From Streptomyces ruber (GTDB lineage Bacteria; Actinomycetota; Actinomycetes; Streptomycetales; Streptomycetaceae), in NCBI RefSeq assembly GCF_014648075.1, contig NZ_BMQK01000004.1, positions 314,048 through 378,047 of the forward strand: DNA of 64,000 bases, written 5' to 3'. The translations under genes were made by a program, and so were the position numbers. Positions 8,109-16,284 of this stretch are shown piece by piece (the first letter of the stretch is position 1; each line of letters begins with the position of its first letter). The notes under the pieces were generated by a model. It was not told the origin of the DNA. It saw only the letters and a program-made list of their open reading frames with translations, and ran no database searches.

Positions 8109-10868
8109 ATGGATCTTCGACTGCCCGGTTCACGCGGGACCGCGGCGGAAGCCGCCCCTGCCCACCGGACGAAGCGGCTGCGGGGCAGGACGGCCGCCGC
8201 GCTGGCCGCCGCCGTCGCCGTGCTCGCCGGCGCCGGCGTGTGGACGGCCACCGCCTCGGACGACGCGCCCACGGTGCGCCGCGTCGACGAGGTGATGTCC
8301 GTCGAGCGCACGGACGGCACGGACGGCGAGGTGAAGATCGACACGTCGTACTTCACCGCCGGTCCCGGCGGCCGCCGCCCGGCCGTCCTGCTCGCCCACG
8401 GCTTCGGCGGCAGCAAGGACGACGTGCGCGAGCAGGCCGAGGGCCTCGCCCGCGCCGGTTACGCGGTCCTGACCTGGTCGGCGCGCGGCTTCGGCGACTC
8501 GACCGGGAAGATCGGGCTCAACGACCCCAAGGGCGAGGTCGCCGACGTCTCCCGGCTCATCGACCGGCTGGCGACGCTCCCCGAGGTGCAGCTCGACGGG
8601 GACGGCGACCCGCGCGTGGGCGTCGCCGGCGCCTCGTACGGCGGTGCGGTCTCCCTGCTGGCCGCCGGACACGACCGGCGGGTGGACGCGATCGCGCCCG
8701 CCATCACGTACTGGGACCTGGCGGACGCCCTGTTCCCGGACGGTGTGTTCAAGAAGCTGTGGGCCGGCTACTTCATCAGCAGCGGGGGCGGCTGCGACGA
8801 CTTCGAGGCGCGCATCTGCGAGATGTACGACCGGGTCGCCGAGTCCGGCACCCCGGACGCGGAGGCGGTGGAACTGCTGAAGGAGCGCAGCCCCTCCGCC
8901 GTCGGCGATCGCATCAAGGTGCCCACGCTGCTGCTGCAGGGCCAGACCGACTCCCTCTTCCCGCTCGGCCAGGCCGACGCCGCGGCGAAGGCGATCCGCG
9001 CGAACGGCGCCCCCGTGGCCGTCGACTGGGTCGCGGGCGGCCACGACGGCGGCGACATGGAGACCGACCGGGTCCGGTCCCGGGTCACGGCGTGGTTCGA
9101 CCGCTACCTCAAGGACGACGCGGGCGCCGACACCGGCCCCGCCTTCCGGGTCTCGCGGGAGGCGGGCCGCGCCGACAGCGACGGCACCGTGCCGCTGGCC
9201 GGTGCGAGCGCGGACGAGTATCCCGGCCTGGGCGGCGGCATGCGCGACGTCGCCCTGGCAGGCCGCGAGCAGACCTTCGACAACCCCGCCGGGGCCAGCC
9301 CGCCCGCCATCTCGGCCCTGCCGGGCCTCGGCGGCGTCGGCGGCCTCTCCCAGCTCTCCGCGCTGGGCTTCAGCCTCTCCCTCGACTTCCCCGGCCAGTT
9401 CGCCGCCTTCGAGTCGGCGCCCTTCGCCGAGGACCTGCAGATCACCGGCTCGCCCACGGCGACCGTCCACGTGAAGTCCACCGGCGACGACGCCGTGCTC
9501 TTCGCCAAGCTGTACGACGTCGGCCCCGACGGCACCCGGCCGGTGCTCCCCGCACAGCTGGTCGAGCCCGTCAAGGTGGAGGGCGCCAGGGCCGGCAAGG
9601 ACGTGACGATCACCCTCCCGGCCATCGACCACGAGCTGGACGACGGCCACCGGCTGCGCCTGGTCCTCGCCTCCACCGACCTCGGCTACGCCTCACCGGC
9701 CGCAGCGGCGACGTACACGGTCTCCCTGAAGGGCGACCTGCGGGTGCCCGCGCCCCTGTCCGACGACTCGGCGGACGCGCTGCTGCCCTCGTGGGTCTGG
9801 TGGCTGCCGCCGGCCGGTGCCCTGGTGGCCCTCGCCCTGCTGCTGACGGGCCGCCGCCGGACCGCGACGCCCGCCCCCGACCCGGAGCTGGCCGACGTCC
9901 CGCTGACGATCACCGGCCTGAGCAAGCGGTACGCGAAGTCCAGCGACAGGTACGCGGTCAAGGACCTGTCCTTCCGCGTGGAGCGCGGCCAGGTGCTGGG
10001 CCTGCTCGGCCCGAACGGCGCGGGCAAGACGACCACCCTGCGCATGCTGATGGGCCTGATCAGGCCGGACGGCGGCGAGATCCGCGTCTTCGGCCACGCG
10101 ATCCGGCCGGGCGCCCCCGTGCTGTCCCGGGTGGGCGCCTTCGTGGAGGGCGCGGGCTTCCTGCCCCACCTGTCGGGCCGCGAGAACCTGGAGCTGTACT
10201 GGCGGGCCACGGGCCGGCCGGCCGAGGACGCCCACCTGGACGAGGCCCTGGAGATCGCGGGCCTCGGCGACGCGCTGGCCCGCGCGGTGCGCACCTACTC
10301 CCAGGGCATGCGCCAGCGCCTCGCCATCGCCCAGGCCATGCTCGGCCTGCCGGACCTGCTGATCCTCGACGAACCGACCAACGGACTCGACCCGCCCCAG
10401 ATCCGCGAGATGCGCGAGGTGATGATCCGTTACGCGGCCGGCGGGCGCACGGTCATCGTCTCCAGCCACCTCCTGTCCGAGGTCGAGCAGTCCTGCACGC
10501 ACCTGGTGGTCATGGAGCGCGGCCGCCTGGTCCAGGCCGGGGCCGTGCGCGAGATCATCGGCGCGGGCGACACCCTGCTCGTCGGCCTGGCCTCCGAGGT
10601 CGCCGACCCGGTGGTGGAAAAGGTGGCCACCCTGCCGGGCGTCGTCTCGGCGGAACGCGCCCAGGGCGGTCTGCTGGTACGGCTGGCACCCGGCGAGGCC
10701 GGCCCCACGGACGGCGAGGCCGTCGCCACCGACGCCGAAGTGCTGCACTCGGCCGCCGCCGCCCGGCTCCTCGTCGAGCTCGTACGGCTGGAAGTCCCCG
10801 TCGCGTCCCTCGGCCCGCACCGCCGCCTGGAGGACGCCTTCCTCACGCTGATCGGAGGTTCCGGATGA
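8109..10868 (+). CDS. Membrane fusion: extracellular CocE/S15-type hydrolase plus ABC-2 transporter ATPase
   Basis: A 919-residue fusion. Residues about 28-50 are a membrane segment. Then comes an alpha/beta hydrolase of the CocE/X-Pro dipeptidyl-peptidase type, with nucleophile Ser176 in GVAGASYGGA, a likely acid in QTDSLFPLG and His in GGHDGGD. A beta-rich S15 C-terminal domain follows (about 430-555, ITGSPTATVHV). A second membrane segment (about 561-582) leads to a full ABC ATPase: Walker A GPNGAGKTT (634-642), signature YSQGMRQR, Walker B LLILDEPTNGLD and switch HLLSE. This topology places the hydrolase outside and the ATPase inside. It overlaps the permease gene by 4 bp. Substrate unknown; possibly peptide or ester import/export coupled to cleavage. 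Confidence 0.93.
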   Translation: MDLRLPGSRGTAAEAAPAHRTKRLRGRTAAALAAAVAVLAGAGVWTATASDDAPTVRRVDEVMSVERTDGTDGEVKIDTSYFTAGPGGRRPAVLLAHGFGGSKDDVREQAEGLARAGYAVLTWSARGFGDSTGKIGLNDPKGEVADVSRLIDRLATLPEVQLDGDGDPRVGVAGASYGGAVSLLAAGHDRRVDAIAPAITYWDLADALFPDGVFKKLWAGYFISSGGGCDDFEARICEMYDRVAESGTPDAEAVELLKERSPSAVGDRIKVPTLLLQGQTDSLFPLGQADAAAKAIRANGAPVAVDWVAGGHDGGDMETDRVRSRVTAWFDRYLKDDAGADTGPAFRVSREAGRADSDGTVPLAGASADEYPGLGGGMRDVALAGREQTFDNPAGASPPAISALPGLGGVGGLSQLSALGFSLSLDFPGQFAAFESAPFAEDLQITGSPTATVHVKSTGDDAVLFAKLYDVGPDGTRPVLPAQLVEPVKVEGARAGKDVTITLPAIDHELDDGHRLRLVLASTDLGYASPAAAATYTVSLKGDLRVPAPLSDDSADALLPSWVWWLPPAGALVALALLLTGRRRTATPAPDPELADVPLTITGLSKRYAKSSDRYAVKDLSFRVERGQVLGLLGPNGAGKTTTLRMLMGLIRPDGGEIRVFGHAIRPGAPVLSRVGAFVEGAGFLPHLSGRENLELYWRATGRPAEDAHLDEALEIAGLGDALARAVRTYSQGMRQRLAIAQAMLGLPDLLILDEPTNGLDPPQIREMREVMIRYAAGGRTVIVSSHLLSEVEQSCTHLVVMERGRLVQAGAVREIIGAGDTLLVGLASEVADPVVEKVATLPGVVSAERAQGGLLVRLAPGEAGPTDGEAVATDAEVLHSAAAARLLVELVRLEVPVASLGPHRRLEDAFLTLIGGSG

Positions 10869-11728
10869 GCACGCTCGCCGAGTCGCGCGAGGTGGCCTCC
10901 GGCTACCGGCCGGGCCGCACCCTGCCGCTGCGCGTCGAACTCGTACGGCAGCTGAAACGGCGGCGCACGCTCGTGATGTTCGGGATGCTGGCCGCCCTGC
11001 CGGTCGTCCTCCTCGTCGCCTTCCAGGTCGGCGGCACCCCGGGCGGGAACAGCAACCGGGTGAGCCTGATGGACACCGCCACGGTGTCGGGAGCCAACTT
11101 CGCGGCGGTGAACCTGTTCGCCGCCGCGGGCTTCCTCCTCGTCATCCCCGTGGCCCTGTTCTTCGGGGACACGATCGCCTCCGAGGCGAACTGGTCGTCG
11201 CTGCGCTACCTGCTCGCGGCACCCGTGCCCCGCGCCCGCCTGCTGTGGTCCAAGCTCGTCGTCGCGCTCGGTCTCAGCCTGGCCGCGTTCGTGCTGCTGC
11301 CGGTCGTCGCACTGGTCGTCGGCACCGTGGCCTACGGCTGGGGTCCCCTGCAGCTCCCGGTCGGCGGGGCGCTGTCCACCGGCACGGCGGCCCAGCGCCT
11401 GGCCGTCGTGGTGGTGTACGTCTTCGTCTCCCAGCTGGTCACCGCCGGGCTCGCGTTCTGGCTGTCCACCAGGACGGACGCGCCGCTGGGCGCGGTCGGC
11501 GGCGCGGTGGGCCTGACCATCGTCGGCCAGGTGCTCGACGAGGTGACCGCCCTCGGCGACTGGCGCGACTTCGTGCCCGCGCACTGGCTGTACGCCTGGA
11601 CCGACGCCGTCCAGCCGCAGCTCGAGTGGGGCAGGATGATCCCGGGCACGGCCATATCCGTCACGTACGCGCTCGTGCTGTTCGCCCTGGCGTTCCGCGG
11701 GTTCGCCCGGAAGGACATCGTCAGCTAG
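10865..11728 (+). CDS. ABC-2 type transporter permease
   Basis: A 287-residue membrane protein with six predicted hydrophobic segments (about 37-57, 78-100, 127-150, 175-195, 205-225 and near the C terminus). The pattern fits ABC-2 permeases: TIASEANWSSLRYLLAAPVPR is the typical coupling segment after the second helix. It pairs with the ATPase half of the preceding fusion, whose stop codon overlaps this ATG (ATGA), so the two are translationally coupled and probably form one transporter. Confidence 0.92.
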   Translation: MSTLAESREVASGYRPGRTLPLRVELVRQLKRRRTLVMFGMLAALPVVLLVAFQVGGTPGGNSNRVSLMDTATVSGANFAAVNLFAAAGFLLVIPVALFFGDTIASEANWSSLRYLLAAPVPRARLLWSKLVVALGLSLAAFVLLPVVALVVGTVAYGWGPLQLPVGGALSTGTAAQRLAVVVVYVFVSQLVTAGLAFWLSTRTDAPLGAVGGAVGLTIVGQVLDEVTALGDWRDFVPAHWLYAWTDAVQPQLEWGRMIPGTAISVTYALVLFALAFRGFARKDIVS

Positions 11729-11775
11729 GCGCGGCGGACGGCCCGGCGGCACCGCTTCCGGGTCCCGCCCCTGGG

Positions 11776-12987
11776 TCACCAGGCCACGGGCAGCTCCAGC
11801 GGGAAGCGCCGGATCGTCTCCGTGTCCCAGCGCACCTCCTCCGGCGGCACCGCGAGGCGCAGGCCGGGGAACCGCTCCAGCAGCCTCCCGACGGCCACCT
11901 CCAGCTCCGCCACGGCCAGCGGTGCGCCGATGCAGCGGTGCCCGCCCCAGCCGAAGGTCATGTGCGGGGCGGAGGGCCGGTCCGGGGCGATGACGTCCGG
12001 CTCCGGGAAGTGCTCCGGGTCCCGGTTGGCGGTCAGGTACGACACGTGCACGAAGTCGCCCGCGCGGATCAGCGCGCCGCCCAGCTCGACGTCCTCCAGC
12101 GCCACCCGGGGGATGCCGACCCCCTTGCGGAAGGGGATGACGCGCAGCAGCTCGTCGATGACGTCCGGCAGCGTCCCGGGCCGCTCCCGGACGTGCCGCA
12201 TCACCTCGGGCCGGGTGAGGAGGACGTACACGATGTCGCTGATCTCGACGGTGGCCGTGTCCTGCCCGCTGAGCATCAGCGTCAGCGCCATGACCGCCAG
12301 CTCCGCGTCGTCGAGCGCGTCCGCCCCCTCCGGGGCGGTGGCCAGCACACTGATCACGTCCGTGCCGGGGGAGCGGCGCCGCCGGCGGACCAGCTCCTCG
12401 AAGTACCGCCGCAGTTCGGCCTTGGCGGCGGCGGCGGTCCGGCCGCTGTCCGGTCCGGTGGCGAGCAGGTCGTGGGCGTACCCCTGCAGCACGGGACGGT
12501 CGTCGCGGCTGATCCCGAGCACGTCGAAGATGGTGTGCTGGGGCAGCGGGTCGGACAGGTGCCGCACCAGGTCGGCCGGCGGTCCCTGCCCGGCCATGCC
12601 GTCGAGGAGGGCGTCCGCGAGCGCGACGATGTCCTGCCGCATCCGCTCCACGTGATGGGGTGTGAAGGCCCGCGCGGCCAGGTGTCTCAGACGGCTGCTG
12701 TCCGGCGGGTCGATGACGTTGATCGACTCCGGGGAGACGATCGGCTCCGGTGTCATCCGGGGATAGTCGGACCCCACCACCGCGGCCCGGCTGAACCGGT
12801 GGTCGGTGGTCACCTGCCGCACCTCCTCGAACCCGGTGACCAGCCAGGCCGCGGCATCGCCGTACGGCAGCCGGACGCGGGGGAGGGAGCCGTGGGCCAT
12901 GAGGTCCGTGAGCGAGGGATCGAAGTCGAGGCCCTGACCGAAGTCGAAAGGGCATGTGACTGCTGCGCTGTCGCTGTGTGACGGCAT
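11776..12987 (-). CDS. Cytochrome P450
   Basis: A 403-residue soluble bacterial P450 (CYP105/107-like size). Seen: the I-helix oxygen-activation motif LMLSGQDTATVE (Asp-Thr pair), the K-helix ExxR as ELLR, and the haem-thiolate loop FGWGGHRCIGAPLA with the proximal Cys. It should oxygenate a small hydrophobic molecule using ferredoxin electrons; no ferredoxin or biosynthetic cluster adjoins it, so the substrate is unknown. It is convergent with the ABC permease gene (47 bp gap). ATG 12987 is preceded by GAGAGGTG. Confidence 0.96.
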   Translation of the reverse strand: MPSHSDSAAVTCPFDFGQGLDFDPSLTDLMAHGSLPRVRLPYGDAAAWLVTGFEEVRQVTTDHRFSRAAVVGSDYPRMTPEPIVSPESINVIDPPDSSRLRHLAARAFTPHHVERMRQDIVALADALLDGMAGQGPPADLVRHLSDPLPQHTIFDVLGISRDDRPVLQGYAHDLLATGPDSGRTAAAAKAELRRYFEELVRRRRRSPGTDVISVLATAPEGADALDDAELAVMALTLMLSGQDTATVEISDIVYVLLTRPEVMRHVRERPGTLPDVIDELLRVIPFRKGVGIPRVALEDVELGGALIRAGDFVHVSYLTANRDPEHFPEPDVIAPDRPSAPHMTFGWGGHRCIGAPLAVAELEVAVGRLLERFPGLRLAVPPEEVRWDTETIRRFPLELPVAW

Positions 12988-13164
12988 GGCGCACCTCTCA
13001 TTCCATCCGCCGTGTGCCGTGGAGCCGCCCCCTTTCTTCTCTCCTCTTCTCTCCCGTCATTCTCTTACGCACAGGCGTTCTCCGGCGGGTCGGCCGCTCG
13101 CCGTTGGGCCGGACGGGTGACGGCCGGGCTCCGCAGCGGCACGAGGGGCACGGAGCGGCGCGAG

Positions 13165-13213
13165 GCACGACGGAGCGGGCCGCCGAACGCCTCGGCGGCC
13201 CGCTCCGTCGTGC
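13165..13213 (-). terminator. Strong terminator of the rdlB transcript
   Basis: A perfect 22-bp stem (13165-13186 against 13192-13213) with a 5-nt loop, 20 bp past the rodlin stop codon. It is the strongest hairpin I see in the window, fitting a very highly expressed coat gene; it can also stop transcripts from the right. Confidence 0.85.
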
Positions 13214-13232
13214 GTCGGATCAGTGCTCGGTC

Positions 13233-13610
13233 TCAGTGATTGTTCTCGGCCTCGTACGCGAGGATGCCCAGGTCGCTCAAGGCATTCGACAGCGCGCCGT
13301 CACGCTTGGCAATGGTGGAGTTCTCCGTGCACTGCATGTCGTCGTCGGAGGAGAGGATCGGGATGTCCTGGAGCACACCCACGTCCGAAATAGCGATGCA
13401 CGGCTTGTTGAACGAGCCCTGGATAAGCGCGATCTGCGGGCTCATGTTGCCGTACGTGCTCATGTTGCCGAAACTCTGCATCGCTGCGTTGCCGCTCGCG
13501 GTGGCCGGTCCCATGTCGTAGTCGACCGCCATCGCCTGCGGAGCCGCGGCGGCAGAGGCCCCTACGACGGAGGCGGCCAGGGCCGCCGTGGCCATAACCT
13601 TTTTGATCAT
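13233..13610 (-). CDS. rdlB: Rodlin (rodlet-layer surface protein)
   Basis: A 125-residue secreted rodlin. Rodlins organise chaplin fibrils into the rodlet pattern on aerial hyphae and spores. Residues 1-28 form a Lys-starting, Ala-rich signal peptide ending AQAMA-like (APQAMAVDY). The mature part has the family features [26 protein letters not shown] and [20 protein letters not shown], with two cysteines. It is divergent from a second rodlin, as rdlA/rdlB are in S. coelicolor; I assign rdlB because the other copy lies beside the chpD-like gene. The ATG follows GAGAGGA. A sigma-BldN-like promoter lies at 13638-13665. Confidence 0.93.
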   Translation of the reverse strand: MIKKVMATAALAASVVGASAAAAPQAMAVDYDMGPATASGNAAMQSFGNMSTYGNMSPQIALIQGSFNKPCIAISDVGVLQDIPILSSDDDMQCTENSTIAKRDGALSNALSDLGILAYEAENNH

Positions 13611-13637
13611 TGAACCAGTCCTCTCTGAGAAACCCCG

Positions 13638-13665
13638 TCAACGGAGCGCTCTGATCAACTGCACG
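13638..13665 (-). promoter_or_regulatory. Sigma-BldN-like promoter of rdlB
   Basis: On the minus strand CGTGCA, a 16-bp spacer and CGTTGA. This matches the form I recall for sigma-BldN promoters of chaplin and rodlin genes (CGTAAC-16-CGTTGA). The predicted leader is about 20 bases. Three other coat genes here share the pattern. Confidence 0.7.
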
Positions 13666-13783
13666 GGGGCAACCTGGTTTCTTGCGTTCACCCGGTTGGC
13701 CGATGGGGGAATTCCCCCGTGCCGGTCGGGAGCGATCGTTTCCACGTGTTCCCGGTGCGGTGCGGGCCGATTGGGTGAACCCC

Positions 13784-13811
13784 CGCAACCAATCATGAAG
13801 CGCCGGGTTGA
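13784..13811 (+). promoter_or_regulatory. Sigma-BldN-like promoter of rdlA
   Basis: CGCAAC (13784-13789), 16 bp, then GGTTGA (13806-13811), about 44 bp before the rdlA start codon. It has the same architecture as the promoters of rdlB, chpF and chpG. Confidence 0.68.
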
Positions 13812-13854
13812 TGAGGCCGTAGGACATGCGTCGCTACGAGGAAAGGAACGCGAA

Positions 13855-14232
13855 GTGCTCAAGAAGGCAATGGTCGCCGCAGCGGCCGCCGCTTCTGTCA
13901 TCGGTATGTCGGTGGCGGCGGCTCCCCAGGCGCTTGCCATCAGCGACGACTCCGGCCCGGCAACGGCCAGCGGCGCCGGCGCCGCGACGTCGTTCGGCAA
14001 CATGGGGGCCAAGGGTGATATGAGCCCGCCGATGTCGCTGATCCAGGGAACGCTGAACAAGCCGTGCGTGGGCCTGCAGGACATCGGCGCCATCGTCCAG
14101 GACATCCCGATCATCGCCACCGACGACGACATGCAGTGCGCCGAGAACACCACGTCGGCACACCGCGACGCTGCACTGTCGGAGGTCCTGGCGGACCTGG
14201 ACATCCTGTCGTCGAGCCACGAGGACGACTGA
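13855..14232 (+). CDS. rdlA: Rodlin (rodlet-layer surface protein)
   Basis: A 125-residue paralogue of the divergent rodlin: signal peptide of about 28 residues ending APQALA, then [27 protein letters not shown] and [20 protein letters not shown] with the same two cysteines. The start is GTG 13855, chosen because GAGGAAAGG lies at the right distance and the product begins LKKAMVAAA like other rodlins. The two rodlins are clearly related but not near-identical. It lies just upstream of a short chaplin gene in the same direction, the arrangement known from S. coelicolor. Confidence 0.93.
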   Translation: MLKKAMVAAAAAASVIGMSVAAAPQALAISDDSGPATASGAGAATSFGNMGAKGDMSPPMSLIQGTLNKPCVGLQDIGAIVQDIPIIATDDDMQCAENTTSAHRDAALSEVLADLDILSSSHEDD

Positions 14233-14547
14233 GAGTTGTGCCGGAGCGGTCCGGGCGGTCCGTCGTTGTCGTGCGGCCGCCCGGGCTTCTTCCCTGGCGG
14301 CACCCGGCCGGGTGGTCGGATGCCGCCGGACCGTGGCGCGGCCGCGCACCGGACCGGCGTTCCGTAACGCGCCGATCGGGTGCGGTGCGGAGTATTCGAG
14401 TGAATTCCCTCGTGCCACATGTTCCGTAGTTTCTTGATTTGTCTATTCCTCGTTTACAGGCTGCAGGTCATGGTGCGAGTCATCCAGCTGGGCTCGCTCG
14501 GTTTCGGCCGTCATCGAGGCATGACCGCTAAGAAGGGAAAAGACGAG
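14233..14547 (+). other. Intergenic region between rodlin and chaplin genes
   Basis: This 315-bp gap has an imperfect GC-rich hairpin around GCGCGGCCGCGC (about 14331-14342) that may end the rdlA transcript, then a less GC-rich stretch (about 14395-14460) likely to hold the chpD promoter. I find a CGTAAC at 14363-14368 but no good CGTTGA at the right distance, so unlike its neighbours this promoter is not a clear sigma-BldN match. Confidence 0.5.
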
Positions 14548-14778
14548 ATGCTCAAGAAGAGCGCGACTGTCGCCGCCGGCGCGATCATGGCCATGGGCGT
14601 GGCCGGTCCGGCCGTCGCCGATGCGGGCGTCCAGAGTGCCGCTGTCGGGTCTCCCGGTGTCATCTCCGGGAATGTCATCGAGGTTCCCGTGCACGTTCCC
14701 GTGAACCTGTGCGGCAACAGCATCGACGTCGTCGGACTGCTGAACCCGGTGTTCGGCAACAAGTGCGTCGCCGACTGA
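14548..14778 (+). CDS. chpD: Short chaplin
   Basis: A 76-residue short chaplin: signal peptide about 1-25 (LKKSATVAAGAIM..., cleavage near AVADAG), then a single hydrophobic chaplin domain with GSPGVISGN, VPVHVPVNLCGN and GLLNPVFGNKC, including the two conserved cysteines that form a disulfide. Chaplins are secreted, assemble into amyloid-like fibrils and make aerial hyphae hydrophobic. ATG 14548 follows AAGGGA; upstream in-frame ATGs would put extra residues before the signal peptide. Position beside rdlA and a long chaplin matches chpD of S. coelicolor. Confidence 0.92.
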   Translation: MLKKSATVAAGAIMAMGVAGPAVADAGVQSAAVGSPGVISGNVIEVPVHVPVNLCGNSIDVVGLLNPVFGNKCVAD

Positions 14779-14882
14779 CGTAACGCAGCAGCCGACCGGC
14801 TGTGTCATGGCCGGCCTCGGACCGTCACCACGGACTCCGAGGCCGGCCTTTTCCCACTTCTTCGACCAGGAAGACGAGAAGA

Positions 14883-16067
14883 GTGCGACAGACCCTGAAC
14901 AAGGGAATGGTCGCGGCGGCGGCCGCGACGAGCATCCTGTCCCTGTACGGCAGTCCGGCTGCCGCGGACTCGGGCGCGACGGGGGCTGCCGAGCATTCGC
15001 CCGGCGTGCTCTCCGGCAACAGCGCGCAGCTGCCGGTGCATCTCCCGCTGAACGTCTGCGGCAACACCATCGACGTCATCGCCCTGCTCAACCCGGTGTT
15101 CGGCAACGGCTGCGCCAACGGGGAGGCGGAGCACGGGACGCCGGCGGAAGGACGCGGGGAAGCGTCGGGAGGACGGGACGAGGGGCCCCCGGAGGCCGGT
15201 CGTCCGGAGGCACATCGTCCGGCGGCACGTCCGGAGACACCCCCGCAGGCACACGGGACGCCTGCGAAGGAGCGCGAGGAGCCGCGGGAGGAGCACGAGG
15301 CGCCGCCTCCCGAGGAGCGGGAGCAGCAAGCTTCGTCCCAGAGCCAGGGACGGGACGAGCAAGGGCGGACGGAGCAGGGGCGGAAGGAGCAGGACGTCCC
15401 GCCGAAGCAGCACGGCGAGGCGCCGCCGCGGGAGCACGGCGAGGCGCCGCCGCGGGAGCACGGCGAGGCGCCGCCGAAGAAGCACGACGAGGCGCCACCG
15501 CGGAAGCACGACGAGGCGCCACCGCGGAAGCACGACGAGGCGCCACCGCGGGAGCACGGCGCTCCCTCCGGCGGGCGCGAGCAGGAGCCGCCCACGAGGC
15601 ACGAGGCGCCGGCGCAGGGCCACGGGGACGCGCCGGGCACCGACGAGGACTGCGACGAGAAGCCGGGCGGCGGTGGTGACGCCCCGCGGCCTGCCCCGGC
15701 TCACGATCCGTCGGCCGACGCCGACCCGTCGCACGAGGTGCCCGACGAGACACCGGACGGGACACCGGACGGAACCGAGGAGGACGGCCGCGACGACTTC
15801 GACGCCTCCCACGACCCGTCGTACGACCTGTCGTACGACCTGTCCGCCGACGGATCCCGCGATCCGTCGCACGCCCCGGCCGAGTCGGTGCCCGCCGGAC
15901 GTCCGGGCACCGCGCACCGGACGCCGTCCGCCGCCCGACCGGCCCCGACCCTGGCGGAGACGGGCGAGGACAGCGAGGGCCTGATCGCGGCCTCGGCGGT
16001 CGGCGCCGCGCTGCTCGCGGGCGGAGCCCTGCTGTACCGACGGGGCCGGGCCGTCCCCGGCAGGTGA
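14883..16067 (+). CDS. chpA: Long sortase-anchored chaplin with a single chaplin domain and repeat stalk
   Basis: A 394-residue cell-wall-anchored chaplin. Signal peptide about 1-32, one chaplin domain (about 36-83: HSPGVLSGN, LPLNVCGNTIDV, LLNPVFGNGC), a very hydrophilic stalk of about 270 residues rich in Glu, Pro, Arg and Asp, a sortase signal LAETG (357-361), a membrane helix and a basic tail. Known long chaplins (ChpA-C) have two chaplin domains; I see only one here. The stalk contains six 8-residue repeats such as HGEAPPRE. GTG 14883 follows AGGAAG and precedes a normal signal peptide. It lies 104 bp behind the short chaplin in the chpA position of S. coelicolor; orthology is inferred. 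Confidence 0.88.
   Translation: MRQTLNKGMVAAAAATSILSLYGSPAAADSGATGAAEHSPGVLSGNSAQLPVHLPLNVCGNTIDVIALLNPVFGNGCANGEAEHGTPAEGRGEASGGRDEGPPEAGRPEAHRPAARPETPPQAHGTPAKEREEPREEHEAPPPEEREQQASSQSQGRDEQGRTEQGRKEQDVPPKQHGEAPPREHGEAPPREHGEAPPKKHDEAPPRKHDEAPPRKHDEAPPREHGAPSGGREQEPPTRHEAPAQGHGDAPGTDEDCDEKPGGGGDAPRPAPAHDPSADADPSHEVPDETPDGTPDGTEEDGRDDFDASHDPSYDLSYDLSADGSRDPSHAPAESVPAGRPGTAHRTPSAARPAPTLAETGEDSEGLIAASAVGAALLAGGALLYRRGRAVPGR
15411..15554 (+). repeat. Six 24-bp tandem repeats in the chaplin stalk
   Basis: Six in-frame 24-bp copies (starting CACGGCGAGGCGCCGCCGCG or CACGACGAGGCGCCACCGCG) encode HGEAPPRE/HDEAPPRK. Two sub-families are grouped, three of each, which suggests unit duplication. Copy number is likely to vary between strains. 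Confidence 0.9.
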
Positions 16068-16072
16068 CCCTT

Positions 16073-16104
16073 CGGGTGCCGGACGCGTCCGCGACCGGCA
16101 CCCG
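16073..16104 (+). terminator. Terminator after the long chaplin gene
   Basis: CGGGTGCCGG (16073-16082) pairs with CCGGCACCCG (16095-16104) around a 12-nt loop, 5 bp past the stop codon. It is followed by a long pyrimidine tract (about 16104-16149), most of it C with scattered T. Confidence 0.7.
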
Positions 16105-16284
16105 GCCTCCTCCTCCCTCCCCGCCCCCGCCCCCCTCCCCCTCCCCCACGATCACTCGTGCGGGCGACCGGATCACCCGAAGGCCGCAGTCCGGTTGGCG
16201 ATGTCACCGTTCATATGACTATGTGTCAGTAAGTGATCGGCCGGCAGCGGACCGCGCGGAGCCGCGACGTCAGGGAGGAGCACC

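Noticed and set aside
15411..15554. CRISPR-like regular repeats (also 21005-21172, 35960-36070, 54003-54104)
   Set aside because: These are direct tandem units with no unique spacers and no cas genes; two are in-frame coding repeats.
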